Origin: Mugil cephalus
Lineage: Eukaryota > Chordata > Actinopteri > Mugiliformes > Mugilidae
NCBI RefSeq assembly: GCF_022458985.1
Contig: NC_061789.1
Span: 3,575,501-3,639,500, forward strand
Length of the DNA stretch: 64,000 bases
Direction of reading: 5' to 3'
The notes below the pieces were generated by a model. It had not been told where the DNA came from. It saw only the letters and a program-made list of their open reading frames with translations, and made no database searches. A program made the translations under genes and the position numbers. Shown here one piece after another: positions 1 to 21,755 of this stretch. Within the stretch, counting starts at the first letter, position 1. The number at the start of each line of letters is the position of its first letter.

Positions 1-9347
<9,347 letters not shown>

Positions 9348-9609
9348 ATCACACAAAGAGGAGGGTGGTGGGGCCCGTAGGGGCCGTCGAGGGGCCTTAG
9401 TGAGTAAAAGGGGGGGGGGGAACGTGGACCGTGGAGAGGTTGCTTTGTAAAGAGGGAGAGACGATGTTTGGGGACGACATTGTAAGAAACGACACACAAA
9501 CACCCACAAGGTCGCTGTACAGATGAAAAAGCGCACACACACACGAACACACACACATACGAGCACTTCCATCCAGGGACGGGATTATTATAAAAGCACT
9601 TTAGGGCGA

Positions 9610-11160
9610 CAGGGAGAACAAGAGCACAGAAGTGAAGCTTTGCAGCACTCCTCAGTTTAAAGACGTATTTAAACTCATTAGTTGAGCGTATTTATTCCTT
9701 GTATCCTTCACTTGACCATCAGTTATTATTTTACTGTTATTGTGACCCACTGCTATCACTACTGTTCATACTAGGGATGTCTCGATCCAGCTGTTTCTGG
9801 CCCCTGATACAACACCAATATTTTTCTATTATTCAGTCGTGGCCGATCATTGATGGTGTGTTCGGAAACTTTTCTCTTCCTTTAAACGCAGTATTTGTTG
9901 CTTCGGTTCATCCTCCATGGATTCCGTGGGGATATTTTTGAAGCTATTTGCTTAAAACGGAAGAAGAAGAAAAAACAAATTACTGCAAAAGATCAGACTT
10001 TGCAGCAGTTTGATAGAATTATTTTCCAGCTTTTACGATCGGGACATCCTTAGCGCATAAGAGTTAGCATCTAGTGGCACATACTTGATTTAGAACCAGA
10101 GTTAACACTGTAAAAAATGTAATTGTTGCCTCAGTTTCAATCTAACGTTTCGTCTCTAACTCCAAACTCTGACACTCCCAAGAGGCTCTTCTCTGGAAAT
10201 TGTGTCACAAATTGTCAGCACATAACTGAAGCCTGGATGTTGAGACTTGCAGCACTCCTCAGTTTAAAGCTTTACTTGTTCATTGAAGCATTCACTTGAC
10301 TGTAGGTATTTTATTTTGTTTGTGACCTACTAGTATCACAACTGTATTTCTTTTAGAAGGATAACGTTTAGCTTTTCCCAAAAAACAAGCAGTAACACAA
10401 AAGCATTATTTATAAACACGTACAGTATACCCACCATGATTACTGTGAACTTGTAGCTGCGCAAACCTGATTTGGACTCAGATTTAACAAAGTTCAATGG
10501 TAAAAATTATAAAAAATGTAATAGGGATCTCAGTTCTAATGTTGGTCTCTTGGTATCACACCTGTATTTCTTTTAGAAGGATAAAGTTTAGCTTTTGCAA
10601 AAAAAAAAAAAAAAAGAATTAACACAAAAGCTTGGCCATTACTGTAAAAAATTTAATTGTTACCTCAGTTTTAATGTTAGCAAACAAGCTACCTTAGTCT
10701 CCAAACTCCACCTACAGTATACTCACCATCGTTAATGTCAGCTTGTAGCTGCACAAACCTGATTTAGACCCAGATTTGACGAAGTTCGATGGCGAATACT
10801 GTACAAAATGTAATCGTTACCTCAGTTTTAATGTTTGTCTCTTTAGGCAAAGAGCAAACAAGCTAACTTAGTCCCCAAACTCCAAACCCTGACACTCCCA
10901 AGAGCTTCTTCTCCAAAAAATGTGTCTTTGTTCGACAAATTCACTCAAATAAGAGCAAATAACTGAAGCCTGGATGTTTATAAGTTCATTTATTCATTCA
11001 AACGTTCGGTTGACCAGATACATGTAGTATCACTACTGTATTTCTCAGAACAGGAACCTACTGTAGAAAACAAACAAACAAAAACCAGTTCCTTACTTCC
11101 TCAATATTTAATGATCGTCTCTTTAGTTTCTTTTTAAACAGGAAACAAGCTAATTTCCAA
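9610..11160. repeat. degenerate tandem repeat block downstream of aco2
   Basis: The same blocks recur several times in the same order: 'gcagcactcctcagtttaaa' (about 9643, 10248); 'tatcac-actgta-tttcttttagaaggata' (about 10335, 10553, and a decayed copy at 11030); 'cttgtagctgc-caaacctgat' (about 10453, 10742); 'actgta-aaaatgtaat-gtt-cctcagtt' (about 10108, 10642, 10798); 'ccaaactc-gacactcccaagag' (about 10163, 10878). This implies a repeating unit of a few hundred bp that expanded locally and then decayed. Confidence 0.75.
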
Positions 11161-11743
11161 AACCCGAACTGTGATCCTTCCACCACCGTGCTTCACAGTA
11201 GATAGTCATCGCTCTGTTGGCTCTCAGTCTGAAGAATTTGTTTTCCTGCTATCGCTAACATTTCAACGAGAGCTGAACCTCTGCAGCTCTTCCTTAAAGA
11301 CAAGACCACACTTTGACCACAGGAAAACACACATTGAAACTGTGTAGTAAAACCAGCTGTGGCCGACGTGTCCACTCTTACTTTTTTTTCCCACATTAAA
11401 TCTCCTGAGATGTTGTGTTGTTTTCTCCCTGGTTTTCAGCCAGAGTGTGAATCATCCTCGTGTAGCTCGTATGTGAGATGACGGTGTGTGTTCATCTTTA
11501 AACCGAGTGTTTTTTCAGGTTGGCGTTTGGTCGTCTCTCTCTTCTTACGCAAACTAACGCACAATCTAGATGCCTGAGCGCTAGCACTTTGTAGAGTTAG
11601 CCGTGTAGTTTTAGTCGTGCTTTGCCATGAATTACTGTTGATCTGCAAACATATTACTGTTCAGCGTACATGTGATCTTCAATACTGACATAGATCTCGT
11701 AATGTTCGTGATGGATACTTGAGATTTTCAGACAGGCAGATCT

Positions 11744-12383
11744 AAAGGGGACCTATTAATGCTTTTACTTGTTTCTTATGATAACGGTACAGTGTTGGAT
11801 GTTCATGTTAAACGTGGCCAAAAAAATAATAATAAATAACGAAATGAATGAATGTAAACGTGATCCCTGTGAGCCAAAAGTATTGAGCTTGACATGGCTT
11901 CAAGCTCTTTTTCTACTTTTTATGATGGATTTCCGTATATGGTCGTCTTTGGCAAGATGGCAAGACCACTGAATCAAACTTTTATCAAGATGTGTTCTCA
12001 TAAAAACGTCACCAGTCTCCGTCCAAGTACTGTTCCAGTTCAAAGTATAATCTGTACAATCAGTACAATCCGAATACCTGGATGCTCCGCCCCTTTTATC
12101 AAGAATGCATCGATAGGGTGGATGTGGTACAACCCGATATCCCACAATTGCATTGCAATTAAGCTGCTTGTCTTCTGTCCTCCACAGTGAAACTTATCGT
12201 GTCCGAACTACTAAGCTAAATTAGCCTGGAAGCTAGCCCTAAGTCCCTCCCCTTTGTGGGTCGTCTGGGCGGAGCTTAAAGGGACAGTGCAGAGAGGCTG
12301 AATTTGTTTGATTTGTTTTTGACTGTGAATCATACGAGGCTACTCGAGAAGAGAGGATGGGAAATTAGCATAATAGGTCCCCT
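11744..12383. mobile_element. inverted-repeat element (MITE) with AAAGGGGACCTATTA ends
   Basis: The left end AAAGGGGACCTATTAATGC (11744) is the near-perfect inverse of the right end GCATAATAGGTCCCCT (12368-12383), giving an element of about 640 bp. The interior has no transposase, so this is a non-autonomous element. If the aco2 transcript extends to the distal polyadenylation signal, it would lie in the 3'UTR. Confidence 0.7.
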
Positions 12384-13263
12384 AAGTTTGGTTGTGCTAA
12401 TGTGGGATGTCAAAGCTAAATTCTCCATTTGTTCTTTGTTAGTATTAGTCTTTGTTTAGTGCACTCCGTTATAACAGAGTAAAAATCTAAAGGGAGTAAA
12501 ACCGAGTGAGATACTGAGATTGAAAATTATCTGATGTATAGCTCGACTTTGTACAGGGGTGCATAACTCATAGATGATTATATATTATATATACATATAA
12601 ATATGATGATGATGATAATGTATTAAAGCACAAATAATTAGATGAGAGTCACATACTGTATGCTGCCTGTCTAAATGAGACCTTAACTCAGTGAGTTCCC
12701 TTCATCAGTCTCCATTAATCCATTTCCAGCTGATTCATTTTGACTTTGGGTTTAAATTAAGCACAGATGTTGAATTGTTGGGAAAAGATCACTGAGTAAA
12801 GAGGAGTTTCTTTTTAGTTTCTATGTATTTTCTTAATATTTACGTATCGTCAAATTGTTGAGATGATTTGAAATCACACCGACTGAACTTTAGGGACCTT
12901 TTGGACGTTAATTAATTAATTGTTCATGCACTCCACTGCTCGAGTCTTTCCCCACAGAAATGTCTCGGCTCTTCATAAATATGAAATTTATAGAGAGAAA
13001 TAATATAATCAAAACATACCCGTTGATTATTTGACAATCAATAGTAAATAGCTGCTTGTGAGTCTTGTACTGTGACGTAAATTAACGCTTTGCTCCTCAC
13101 TGGCTCAGTTATTTGAGATTTTAAAGTGATTTTAAATGAAACGATATCGTCCACGCAGACATTATGTGATGGCTTGACCGTTGTGTGTCATTGTGTACTC
13201 GGATGTTTGCTCAAATTCCTGCTGATGTTTTTTGATTTTTGCTGCATTCATGCTGACACGGTA

Positions 13264-13269
13264 AATAAA
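13264..13269 (+). terminator. candidate polyadenylation signal AATAAA, possibly for aco2
   Basis: A canonical AATAAA in 'gtaaataaaagttga', about 3.9 kb after the aco2 stop. Other A/T-rich hexamers lie nearer (ATTAAA near 12620), so the true cleavage site is uncertain. Confidence 0.25.
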
Positions 13270-13880
13270 AGTTGAATATTAACATCTCCTCACACTCCTG
13301 TATAAGTATTAACCTAGATTTTTGTAAATTCGAAATGTGTGCAGGTGTATAGCTTGCAAAGTTGAAATATTTACGATATAAATAGTGAAATAATAATAAA
13401 AAAATTCTGATGTGAATGTTTTTTGTGTTTTTCCTTTTCCTTAGAGGATAATAAAATATTAAATTCCTGTTGGTTAACACATTTGTTACACTAGGTCATA
13501 GTTAGAGTCGCAAAAATACATTAAATAAATGAATTAATTTAAAGATTAAATTTTACAGAAATTAGACGCGATACCTTTAAGACTTTTGCGACATGTCGCA
13601 AACGCATGGTCGTAAACTAGCACGTGGAGGTGGCATGGACCCCTCATCTGTAGCTGGAGACGGTTTGTGTTGTATTTTAGAATATTTTTGACCGACCCTT
13701 GGGGACCTTTATCACAGTTGCGATTTTTTTCAGAAAAATAAGCGACACGAAATGGTTTACGTGCGGTTAATTTTGCGGCTAGTCGTGTTGTCATAGGGAC
13801 AGATCCGTGCTTGCGTGCATGATGTTTTTGTGTTGTATTTGAGAATGAATGGGTGAATGACTGAATGAGGAGTGTGCATC

Positions 13881-16800
13881 ATGTTCGTGCTGGTGGAGAT
13901 GGTCGACACGGTCCGGATCCCTCCGTGGAATTTTCAGCGACATCTCAACGAGGCTGTAGCCGAGGAACTCAACAAGAAGCTCGCCAACAAGGTGACACTG
14001 CAGTCGCTGCTCGCCTTGTTCTGACGGCACAAAATACCAATAAAGACCATTATGAGTTAGATATATTATGTTATAATAATAAAAATAATAAGAAGAAAAA
14101 AATAGCAAAAGCAGCAAAGTTGCAAAGTGTGCTAAGTTAAAGGTTCATTTATAGTACTGCGTACCGTAACCTACGCACGTAGCCTACGTCGGTGTGAGTT
14201 ATTTATACTTGTGCGCATGTCAGTCTGGCTCACTGTAACAACATTCCCCAAACACTAGTCGGTGCTGTGACTTTTTTGCTAGTTGGGTTAATTTTTGTTT
14301 CTACTTCCTGTTTCACTTTCAACAGCAGTGACGGAAACTTTCGCTGAAATTTAACCGAAAACTAGTCAAATAATCAGCTTTATTGCCCAAGTATGTGTGC
14401 ACATACAAGGCATTTGACTCCGATAACTTTTGTTCTATTGTTACAAAACAACGAACAGAAAAAATAAATCTTGAACAAACTGTACAACATGAATTAGAGT
14501 TTAAGAAATAAAAAAAAGGATAAGAACAGATATAAACATTGCTCCAGGTGTTTGTAGAATATTACATACAGATGACATTTGTCACACTGAGAAGTGATAA
14601 AACTTGCCGCATGTTAGAGATTAGTAATCTGTTAGTAATCTAATCTACAGTATCTTCACCGCAGGTTGTTTACAACGTGGGCCTCTGCATTTGTTTGTAT
14701 GACATCACTAAACTAGAAGACTCCTACATATTTCCAGGGGATGGAGCCTCACACACCAAAGGTATGACAATAAGAAAATAGTTGTGACACTCTTAAATGA
14801 GGAAATGTTATTCGCATGTACTTCATTTTGTTGTTTTTGTTTAGTTGCATGTCTCTAGTGCTTTTTGAGGCCCACAAGTGATGAGAAAAGACTGAATGAT
14901 GCAGTCAGATAGGTGGATAAGTAGCTAGCGTACAGATCTTCACTGTACAGTTTTGCAGCACAGTGTGGGTGGCACTGGTCGCCACCATCTTGGCGTTGCC
15001 AGACTCCACCTAACTTTTATCTAATTTAAAAGTTTAATACTCAAGGCAGACATGTAGCAATTTCTTTTTTAATGTAAACATCGTAAACATGTTTATTTTT
15101 GACGTTAAATTGGACGTTTTAATGTGGAAGTTTATGAAGATTGACTGCATCAAGTGGTCATTTAATTTTCAATTAGCCTTAGTGTCGTGATGTCACTTAC
15201 TGATCTGAATTCCTGTGTTTTCATTATCAGCCGTTAGCCGTCTGTTTGAAGGGGGGTGTGGTCAAAAGCAGGTCATGTGCATTTGAAGCTACAGACACCA
15301 AATCATTTAGAAATGTGTTCCAAACTAAATGCGTTCAGTTAAATACCTACAGGATGATATACCTTCTCCCTTAGTACTCTAAGATAAACTTTAAAGGGAC
15401 ATGTTTCTGTTGATCGTCAACTTCTACCCAGAGAGTTTATTCTCGTCTTCCTGTGGATTTTGTGGCAGTTCATTTCAGGTACGTCGTTTTTCACCCGTTC
15501 CTCGATGAGATCCTCGTCGGCAAGATCAAGTACTGCAGTCAGGAGGGAGTCCACGGTAACTTGTTTATCTTAAAGCTTCAGCATTACCCTCTACACATAT
15601 GTATTTGCAAGAGTTCGTTCTCAACACCAGTTCACACAGAGAAAATAACCAGACTTTCAGTTTCCCAGAGTGATAAAATATAGATTTCTACACAAAAAAG
15701 TACCTAAAAAAAACATGAAAAATAATTTCAGCTCTTTGCAGGAAAACTAAAGTCTTTAATGTCTTAGACATTGAAACATCTTTGTTAACTGTGTGATCTT
15801 TCTGCTTCACAGTGACGATGGGCTTTTTCGACGACATCCTCATTCCTCCAGAGTCTCTTCAACAGCCTGCAAAATTGTATCCTGACCTCAAATATTCAAG
15901 TGAACGGCTACGACATATTTTTTTTTCATCTTCATAACATTTGTTAAGAAGCGTTTCGAGGTCAAGTCTTTCCTTAGCTGCAGCTCCAGTGACGAAGCAG
16001 AGCAAGTCTGGCTTTGGGAGTACGAGACGGACGAGGGCGCCCACGACCTCTACATGGACCAAGGGGAGGAGATACGTTTCCGGGTGACGGATGAAGTCTT
16101 TGTGGATACGTCGCCGACGGGGCCGGCCACCGCCACGTCCGATACGCCGGCACCACCAGGACAGCCGACGGCGCCGCCAGCGGAGGAGAGCGTGGAGAAG
16201 AAAGAAGCTCCCTACACTCTTGTTGTAAGTAGACGTCACAGTTTTATATCACAAAGAAACGTCTTTACGTTCATAGACCACCAGACCTGTGATTGGTCCA
16301 CGTGGTAGTAGCGTGTTTCCTCTCTAGAATTTACAGCTGCTTGTCCTTCTCCACGATTTTTGAATTGATTGTTTTGGATCAATGTAGAATCGGTAACTGA
16401 GATACAGACCGGAGATACAAACATTTCTGTGACTTGTGTTTGGCAAAATTTCAGCAAAAGTTTCAGCCGCCATTGTTGAAAGTGAAACAGGAAGTAGAAA
16501 CTAACCCGACTGGCAAAATGACTGAGAATCTTCACAGACGTACTGAATTTCCAGAGTTGGTTTGGATTTATAACTGGTCTGCTCAGGTTGTTGTTAAGAC
16601 ATCAGTTCTGGAACAAACGATTCGTTTTTCAGTCAATTAATCCATTAGTTTCAGTTTATGAGTAGTTGACTAATCCACTAAATAATAACCTCTACAATTG
16701 ACACCCTAGAAGTCAGACCACAAATTATTCATTGCTCTAGAGCAGTGGTGTCAAACTCATTTTAGTTCAGGGGGTCCTCATGAAACCCTAATTTGATCTC

Positions 16801-18085
16801 AAGGGGCCGGACCAGTAACGTAACAGATAAATAACCTGTAAATAACAACAACTCCAGACTTTTTCCAATAGTTTTAGCGCAAAGAAGAACAAGTAAATTG
16901 GGACAACGTTTGTATTTTACTTTAAAAATTTAGTTTCATAAGAAAAATGTCATTTAACAAAGTATAATTAGGGCTCATTGCTGTTTGCTGTTTAGTCCCT
17001 GGTCTCAGTGTTATGTTCTGTCCACTTCTCTTTCTAAAATAATGGACAAATTAGGAATAGAATATATTTTCACTAAGAAATTGCAGTCTTCAATGTAATT
17101 TTTACACTTTGCAAATTCATCCCGTGGCCTAGATTAAACCCTCTGACGGGCTGTGCTCTGGAGTCTTTCTGTTGGGAACTGATTATGTTTTAGCAAACAT
17201 CTGTCGGGCCGATCGAATTGTTCGGAGCGTGACTCTAAATGGAGAATCTTCTGAGCACCGTGGAGTTGAATTTGTTTACAGCGAAACTGCTGCCATCAGA
17301 GAATTGAGCCATTCAGAGTCTGATTTCACTTCCACTTCTGTTGTAAAAGACATTAACAGAAATACAACTTTAAAGGACAAACAGTTAACAGCCACTTTAA
17401 TGTCACATATTTAGTTCCTCTGATTGGTTGTGGGACCATCCAGTTGTGTGCAGAGCTGTTTTTCTTTTCTTTGTATCAGTTCAACCTGTTTTATTCAGTG
17501 TTTTCTATGAGCAAAGGAGCCATTTCCAACTTTACCTTCTACAGTTGCTAAGATGTAGTCAGTTTAATCAGGGAAGGTGATGCTAATTATGCTAATCGAT
17601 CGCTAAAAGCTGTTTCCATGAACTTAGAGCTGAGCGTTAATGGAAATCTGCCTTGTTTAGTTTTAGTGGTCCACAAACAAACAGCAGGAGAGCTTTGCTA
17701 ACCATTAGCTTCACCATTAGCATCTGCTCTCGGTAGTCTTTGAGTTCTGGTCTCCAAGACTGGTGGAATTAAAACCTGTTCTATGTTCCAGTTTTAAGCT
17801 TCTTTAGTTGTTTTCCAGCCTAACAGCCAGAACACAAACACTGCGACACATCGATGTACGTATTTGCATCATTGGCAACTCTACAGGACTTTATGCAAAG
17901 TGATGCAAATGACTGTACAGATTTACTTTTTAACATAACTCTCCAGTGGGATTTGTAGATTTGTTAGTGTGACTGTGATCAGAACTCATCTTCACGTCCA
18001 TCCTGAACTTTTTGTGTATTTTTTTTTGTTACAGGGTACAATCTGTGAGCCAGGCCTGGGGCTGCTCTCATGGTGGAACAACTAG
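13881..18085 (+). CDS. polr3h: DNA-directed RNA polymerase III subunit RPC8
   Basis: RPC8 is the Rpb7-like stalk subunit of RNA polymerase III. It acts in the nucleus in transcription of tRNA, 5S rRNA and other small RNAs. Six exons join in frame: 13881-13991, 14665-14761, 15469-15555, 15813-15876, 15990-16224, 18035-18085 (TAG), giving 214 residues against about 204 in mammals. The start is the ATG of [18 protein letters not shown], the conserved N-terminus. Residues 1-80 form the tip domain ([35 protein letters not shown]); from about 85 the OB/S1-like domain contains [20 protein letters not shown] and [25 protein letters not shown] sequence. The conserved C-terminus ends [12 protein letters not shown]. 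The extra length is an Ala/Pro/Thr-rich linker of about 25 residues (exon 15990-16224) before KKEAPYTLV. The terminal intron (16225-18034) holds a mobile-element relic. Confidence 0.97.
14371..14560. repeat. LINE-type 3' tail fragment in polr3h intron 1
   Basis: The sequence 'cagctttattgcccaagta' followed by 'tgtgtgcacatacaaggcatttgactcc' resembles the 3' untranslated end of a fish non-LTR retrotransposon, in antisense orientation judging from the TTTATTG start. There is no coding remnant. Confidence 0.4.
16744..17165. mobile_element. non-autonomous DNA element relic (same family as 32500-32831) in polr3h intron 5
   Basis: It begins GTGGTGTCAAACTCATTTTA and continues with 'gttcagggggtcc ... 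tttgatctcaaggggccggaccagtaa'. This is the reverse complement of the right half of the copy at 32500-32831 ('ctggtccggcccccttgagatcaaa ... ctgaactaaaatgagtt'). The distal end ('gcaaattcatcccgtggcc') matches that copy's left half. The two copies are in opposite orientation. Confidence 0.7.
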
Positions 18086-18499
18086 CTCTGCAGAGGAGGA
18101 GGAAGAAAATATTTGAAAGGTGTGATCGGATCGACCACCGTTGCTGATCTGGGACGTGATTCAGCACTTAGTACCTGTAGGTTTGTTACAGAAGGCAACA
18201 CACAAGAGTCGAGCTGATGCTGTCGACCTAGAAAGTATCTGATATAAAACCAGTCCCTTTGAGACTGGTTGTATTCAAAGCACTGCCCTAAACATGCCAG
18301 CTTCATGTTTACATGTACAATTAACTATTAAATGTATTTAATTACAGACATATCCGTTCATTCGATTTATTTTAAGAGAGGTTTTTGCCTTCATTTCGGA
18401 GATGTTAACATCCAATGTGCAGCTCAAAGTAGGAGCTGTTTAAGTTCAAGAAAAAAGACAAAAATCTTGTGGAGGTTACACAGTGATTTAAGAAATAGA

Positions 18500-18505
18500 A
18501 ATAAA
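18500..18505 (+). terminator. candidate polyadenylation signal for polr3h
   Basis: AATAAA about 415 bp after the polr3h stop, followed at about 18529-18545 by the U/GU-rich stretch 'ccttgtgtttttctgtt', as expected for a cleavage region. An earlier variant ATTAAA lies near 18327. Confidence 0.5.
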
Positions 18506-19380
18506 ACCCATATACCTCTGTTTAATGGCCTTGTGTTTTTCTGTTAAAAGGTGTATCATCAGACTGAGTGGTTGTGATCTGGGTATCAGAGAAGGATTAG
18601 CGGCCGACCTTTAAATCCCACAGTTTCGGGGCCAGTGAAGGTCACAGCGCTGCATGTTTAAACCAGATCTGATTCTCTTAACGTCGGCTACTGTTCCTCT
18701 CTGTTTATTTTGCGTTCAGAGATGCAGTGCGCTGTGTTTCATGTGACAACTGCATGGCCGGTTGATGTTTTTGTCTCGGCTGTGAATCTAGGACACAGCG
18801 CAGGGTTTTTATCAGTAAAAATAGGCCGGCCGCTGCATGTGACCTGCACTGGATCTGGAGACGTGCAGAAATGTTGCCTTAAGAAAGTTTAGCTTGAGAA
18901 CGAACACGACGGATGGATTCATCGTTTAAATCGCAGACGTCTCGTGTTTAACCAGCGCGGATATCTGCTCGTAAATGTCACGATCAGTGAGGCACCATCT
19001 GCAAAATGCCAAGGCTCAGGAAGAAGAAGTGATGACGATGTTGCCTGTGCAAAGTCAAAGAGGAGAGCTAACGACCTGCACCTGAGACGAAATAACTCCT
19101 CATACCAGCAAGTGGCAGTAATCTGTTATTTAGGAGGTATGACTGGAATATTCATTAAATAATTTATATCTGAGTGATCCGTCTCTTTAACTTACTCTGC
19201 CACTAGTTCAAGATGCTCATTTGCGCTTCATCCTAATAGTCTCGTAATAACATTAAACAATTAAGACATTCTGCGGAAAACATCTTTTCTCGTAAACAAA
19301 TTCAACTCAACACGTCGTCACCAAATTAAGCCCCACCCCCAAACTATTTGACTGGACCAGCAAATCTTTGCAGGGGTTTA

Positions 19381-19460
19381 ATAATAATAATAATAATAAA
19401 TTTTATTTCTAAAGAACTTTTTATTAAAAATCTCAAAGTGCTACAACAAAACAGCTTCTT
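19381..19460. repeat. AAT microsatellite joined to a retroelement-type tail
   Basis: Six AAT triplets are followed by 'ttttatttctaaagaac' and 'ctcaaagtgctacaa'. This resembles the 'ttattt-taaag-ca ... caaagtgct-ta-a' motif that recurs at 1761-1860 and 42158-42230. Confidence 0.45.
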
Positions 19461-19793
19461 ACACAAAGTGAAAGAGTTTAGTGACTGTGGAGGTTAAGAA
19501 CAATTTGGAAAGGCCAGTCTGAACAGGAAAGTCTTTGGCCTTTTTTAAAAAAGGTTAGTGATGTGGGGTTGGACCAATTTTCTGCCACAAATCAAATTGT
19601 AGGGGACGAAGTTGGTCTGGCTTCTAGGATATAAACTCCCCGCAGCACATCAACAATCATCCACAACCACACAAATACGATATTTACACTAAAACTGGGG
19701 AAAAAAAAAAAAAAAAGTGGACTCCATGACAGCTCCTCTAAAATGAAGCTAAAGAAATTAGAGCTCCCCCCGGTGTCTGGTTGCTGTATGGAA

Positions 19794-20430
19794 GACAGTA
19801 GCAAATTAGGACACGCCCCCATTTGGGTGAAAACATAGGAGAAGTTGCTGTGTTGTTTATTGGCCTTTAAACTATTAAAACGATAAAACTGAGATTTTCT
19901 CTGCTCTCCTCAAACTGAAGAAATGAACGGCTTCAGGACATAAAACAAGTGGACAAAGATGGAAAGATAGTTGATATGTGTATGTGTGAGGAAAAAGCTC
20001 ACGTTAAATTATGATGCTAGCGTTAGCTAATATTAGTCATTTTTTTAGTCATTTTTTAAATAAAAGGGTTAGCATTGGCTAAACTGCTGTATTTGTGCCA
20101 TGATTAATTAATTTAACATCATGGAATGATTATTAATTGATTACAGTTGTCACCTCAGGCCACTAAGTGGGGTTGTTCGCCCATTTCTCTGTCTGCAGGC
20201 TACATGGACATATGACCCCTATTTTTTTTTTGAAGTTTTTTTACGTAATGTTGCTGTTCGTCGCTTGGGAACAACATTATTTATGTGTCTGCCTGACTAA
20301 CGTTAGCAGCTTCACCTGCTTTCCGGCCGACTAGCAACACAAAATAAACACTGACTACAGGGAGGATATGTGTTTACCACCAGTGGTTTGTTTTCACCCA
20401 AATGGGGGCGTGACCTAATTTGCTACAGTC
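19794..20430. mobile_element. MITE with about 41-bp terminal inverted repeats
   Basis: The left end GACAGTAGCAAATTAGGACA followed by CGCCCCCATTTGGGTGAAAAC (19794-19834) is mirrored by GTTTTCACCCAAATGGGGGC followed by GTGACCTAATTTGCTACAGTC (about 20390-20430), with only a few mismatches across about 41 bp. The 637-bp element lacks a transposase. A partial copy of the same family, opposite in orientation, lies at the right edge of the window (63667-63910). Confidence 0.85.
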
Positions 20431-20839
20431 ATCTAAAGGTCATAAGCCCCACCCCCTCCATGTTAGTGGGCGGGGCTTGGGGAAACTAAAACTAATTAAG
20501 ACGGTTTCTTTTCCGTTTTTTTAGTCTGATTTTAACTTTGCCGAAACCAAACCAAGAGTCCAGAGTCGCCACTGGATTAAATAAACTATAAATTCATAGT
20601 GGAAAAAAAGTGTTCAACATATATGAGGAGCTGGTGAAATCACACCAGAGAAAAGAACATATTCTCTTCCCTAACTGTGATCTCTAAAAGGTTTTAACCC
20701 ACAAAAAGTTGTGCGTCCCAGAAAAAAAAAAAAAAAAAAAAAATGGACCTCAAGGGCAACACGACCCCACAGCGTTAGTTTACCGTGAAGTATCGGGCCC
20801 CACAGCTCCACAAAAACCAACCCACTCTCACACTCGTGG

Positions 20840-21035
20840 AGTCACATCACGCCATCGGAATCTCCGCCAGCTGCGCAGACTCAGCAGCTTCCTCCTCTCA
20901 CCGTCACATCAGGGTTTTCCGTGGCTCTGCGCGGATTTAGTCCACTTATTTATTTCATTCCTCGTTATATAATTCACTTGAACCACACGCTGGTACACGC
21001 TGATCCGTCCTGCACCTGACACCGCATCCGACGCA
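20840..21035 (+). promoter_or_regulatory. candidate csdc2 promoter / first noncoding exon
   Basis: A locally G+C- and CpG-richer stretch within AT-rich DNA that ends in a strong donor (CGCA|GTAAGT, GT at 21036). A matching acceptor with a long pyrimidine tract precedes 22122, so a noncoding exon here spliced to the start-codon exon is plausible. The transcription start is not determinable from sequence alone. Confidence 0.35.
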
Positions 21036-21755
21036 GTAAGTAACATTTCTATCACACATCTACATACATATACACACATATATATAGAGAGAGAGACGGA
21101 TTAAATGTATGTGCATGTGTGTGCATAGCTGCAGTGTGTCGGGGCTGCTTTGTTTTTGTATTCATGTCACGAATCAGTGAGATAATAATAATAAAAAAAC
21201 GCGAAATTGCAAAATAAATGAAGGCAGGTCAGAGTCTTTAAATGTCGGATTATACATGAGAACTGATCGACGACAAACCTGCTGCTGGTGTTTGTGAACC
21301 GTCCTCTAAGTTAATACCGAGTCAGAGCAATAATCTTAATTATTCTAATCAGGTGAGTTCGGATCAAAGCAAAAATAATGTAAGTAAGTAAATTAGGGTG
21401 TGGGACATTAGTCGTGTTTTGTCTCAGTCGCGGGACAAGTGAACAGAACAGATGTTCTCCTGCAGCTGGATAATGATAATAATAATAAATAATAATAATA
21501 ATAATAATCGTCCTCTTCTCACGACCCACAAATATATTAGCCTTTTTTTTTAATCTCCAGATCTTTTATTTATTTATTTATTTTTGTTTATTTATTTATT
21601 TTTGCGTCACAGTCCAACAGCTGCAGTGACGCTGACGTCACGCCCCGTGTCTGCGTGTCATAGACCACCCACTCAGAGACGCTGTGTGTGTACGCAGCAT
21701 GTTTTACGTGTCCTGTTGACCTATTATCTAAAATAACAATTTATGACCAGAGCTG

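Larger units (their letters stand above)
9348..13880. other. aco2 3' untranslated/flanking region and aco2-polr3h intergenic region
   Basis: A 4.5-kb stretch between the aco2 stop and the polr3h start. It begins with a G-rich 3'UTR-like segment (9348-9440), then holds a degenerate tandem repeat block (about 9610-11160), an inverted-repeat element (11744-12383) and a candidate polyadenylation signal at 13264. I see no protein-coding gene. The polr3h promoter must lie in the last part; no TATA box stands out. Confidence 0.6.

Noticed and set aside
17172..17414. 80-residue plus-strand frame in polr3h intron 5
   Set aside because: No recognisable family and not joinable to polr3h exons in frame; adjacent to a mobile-element relic.
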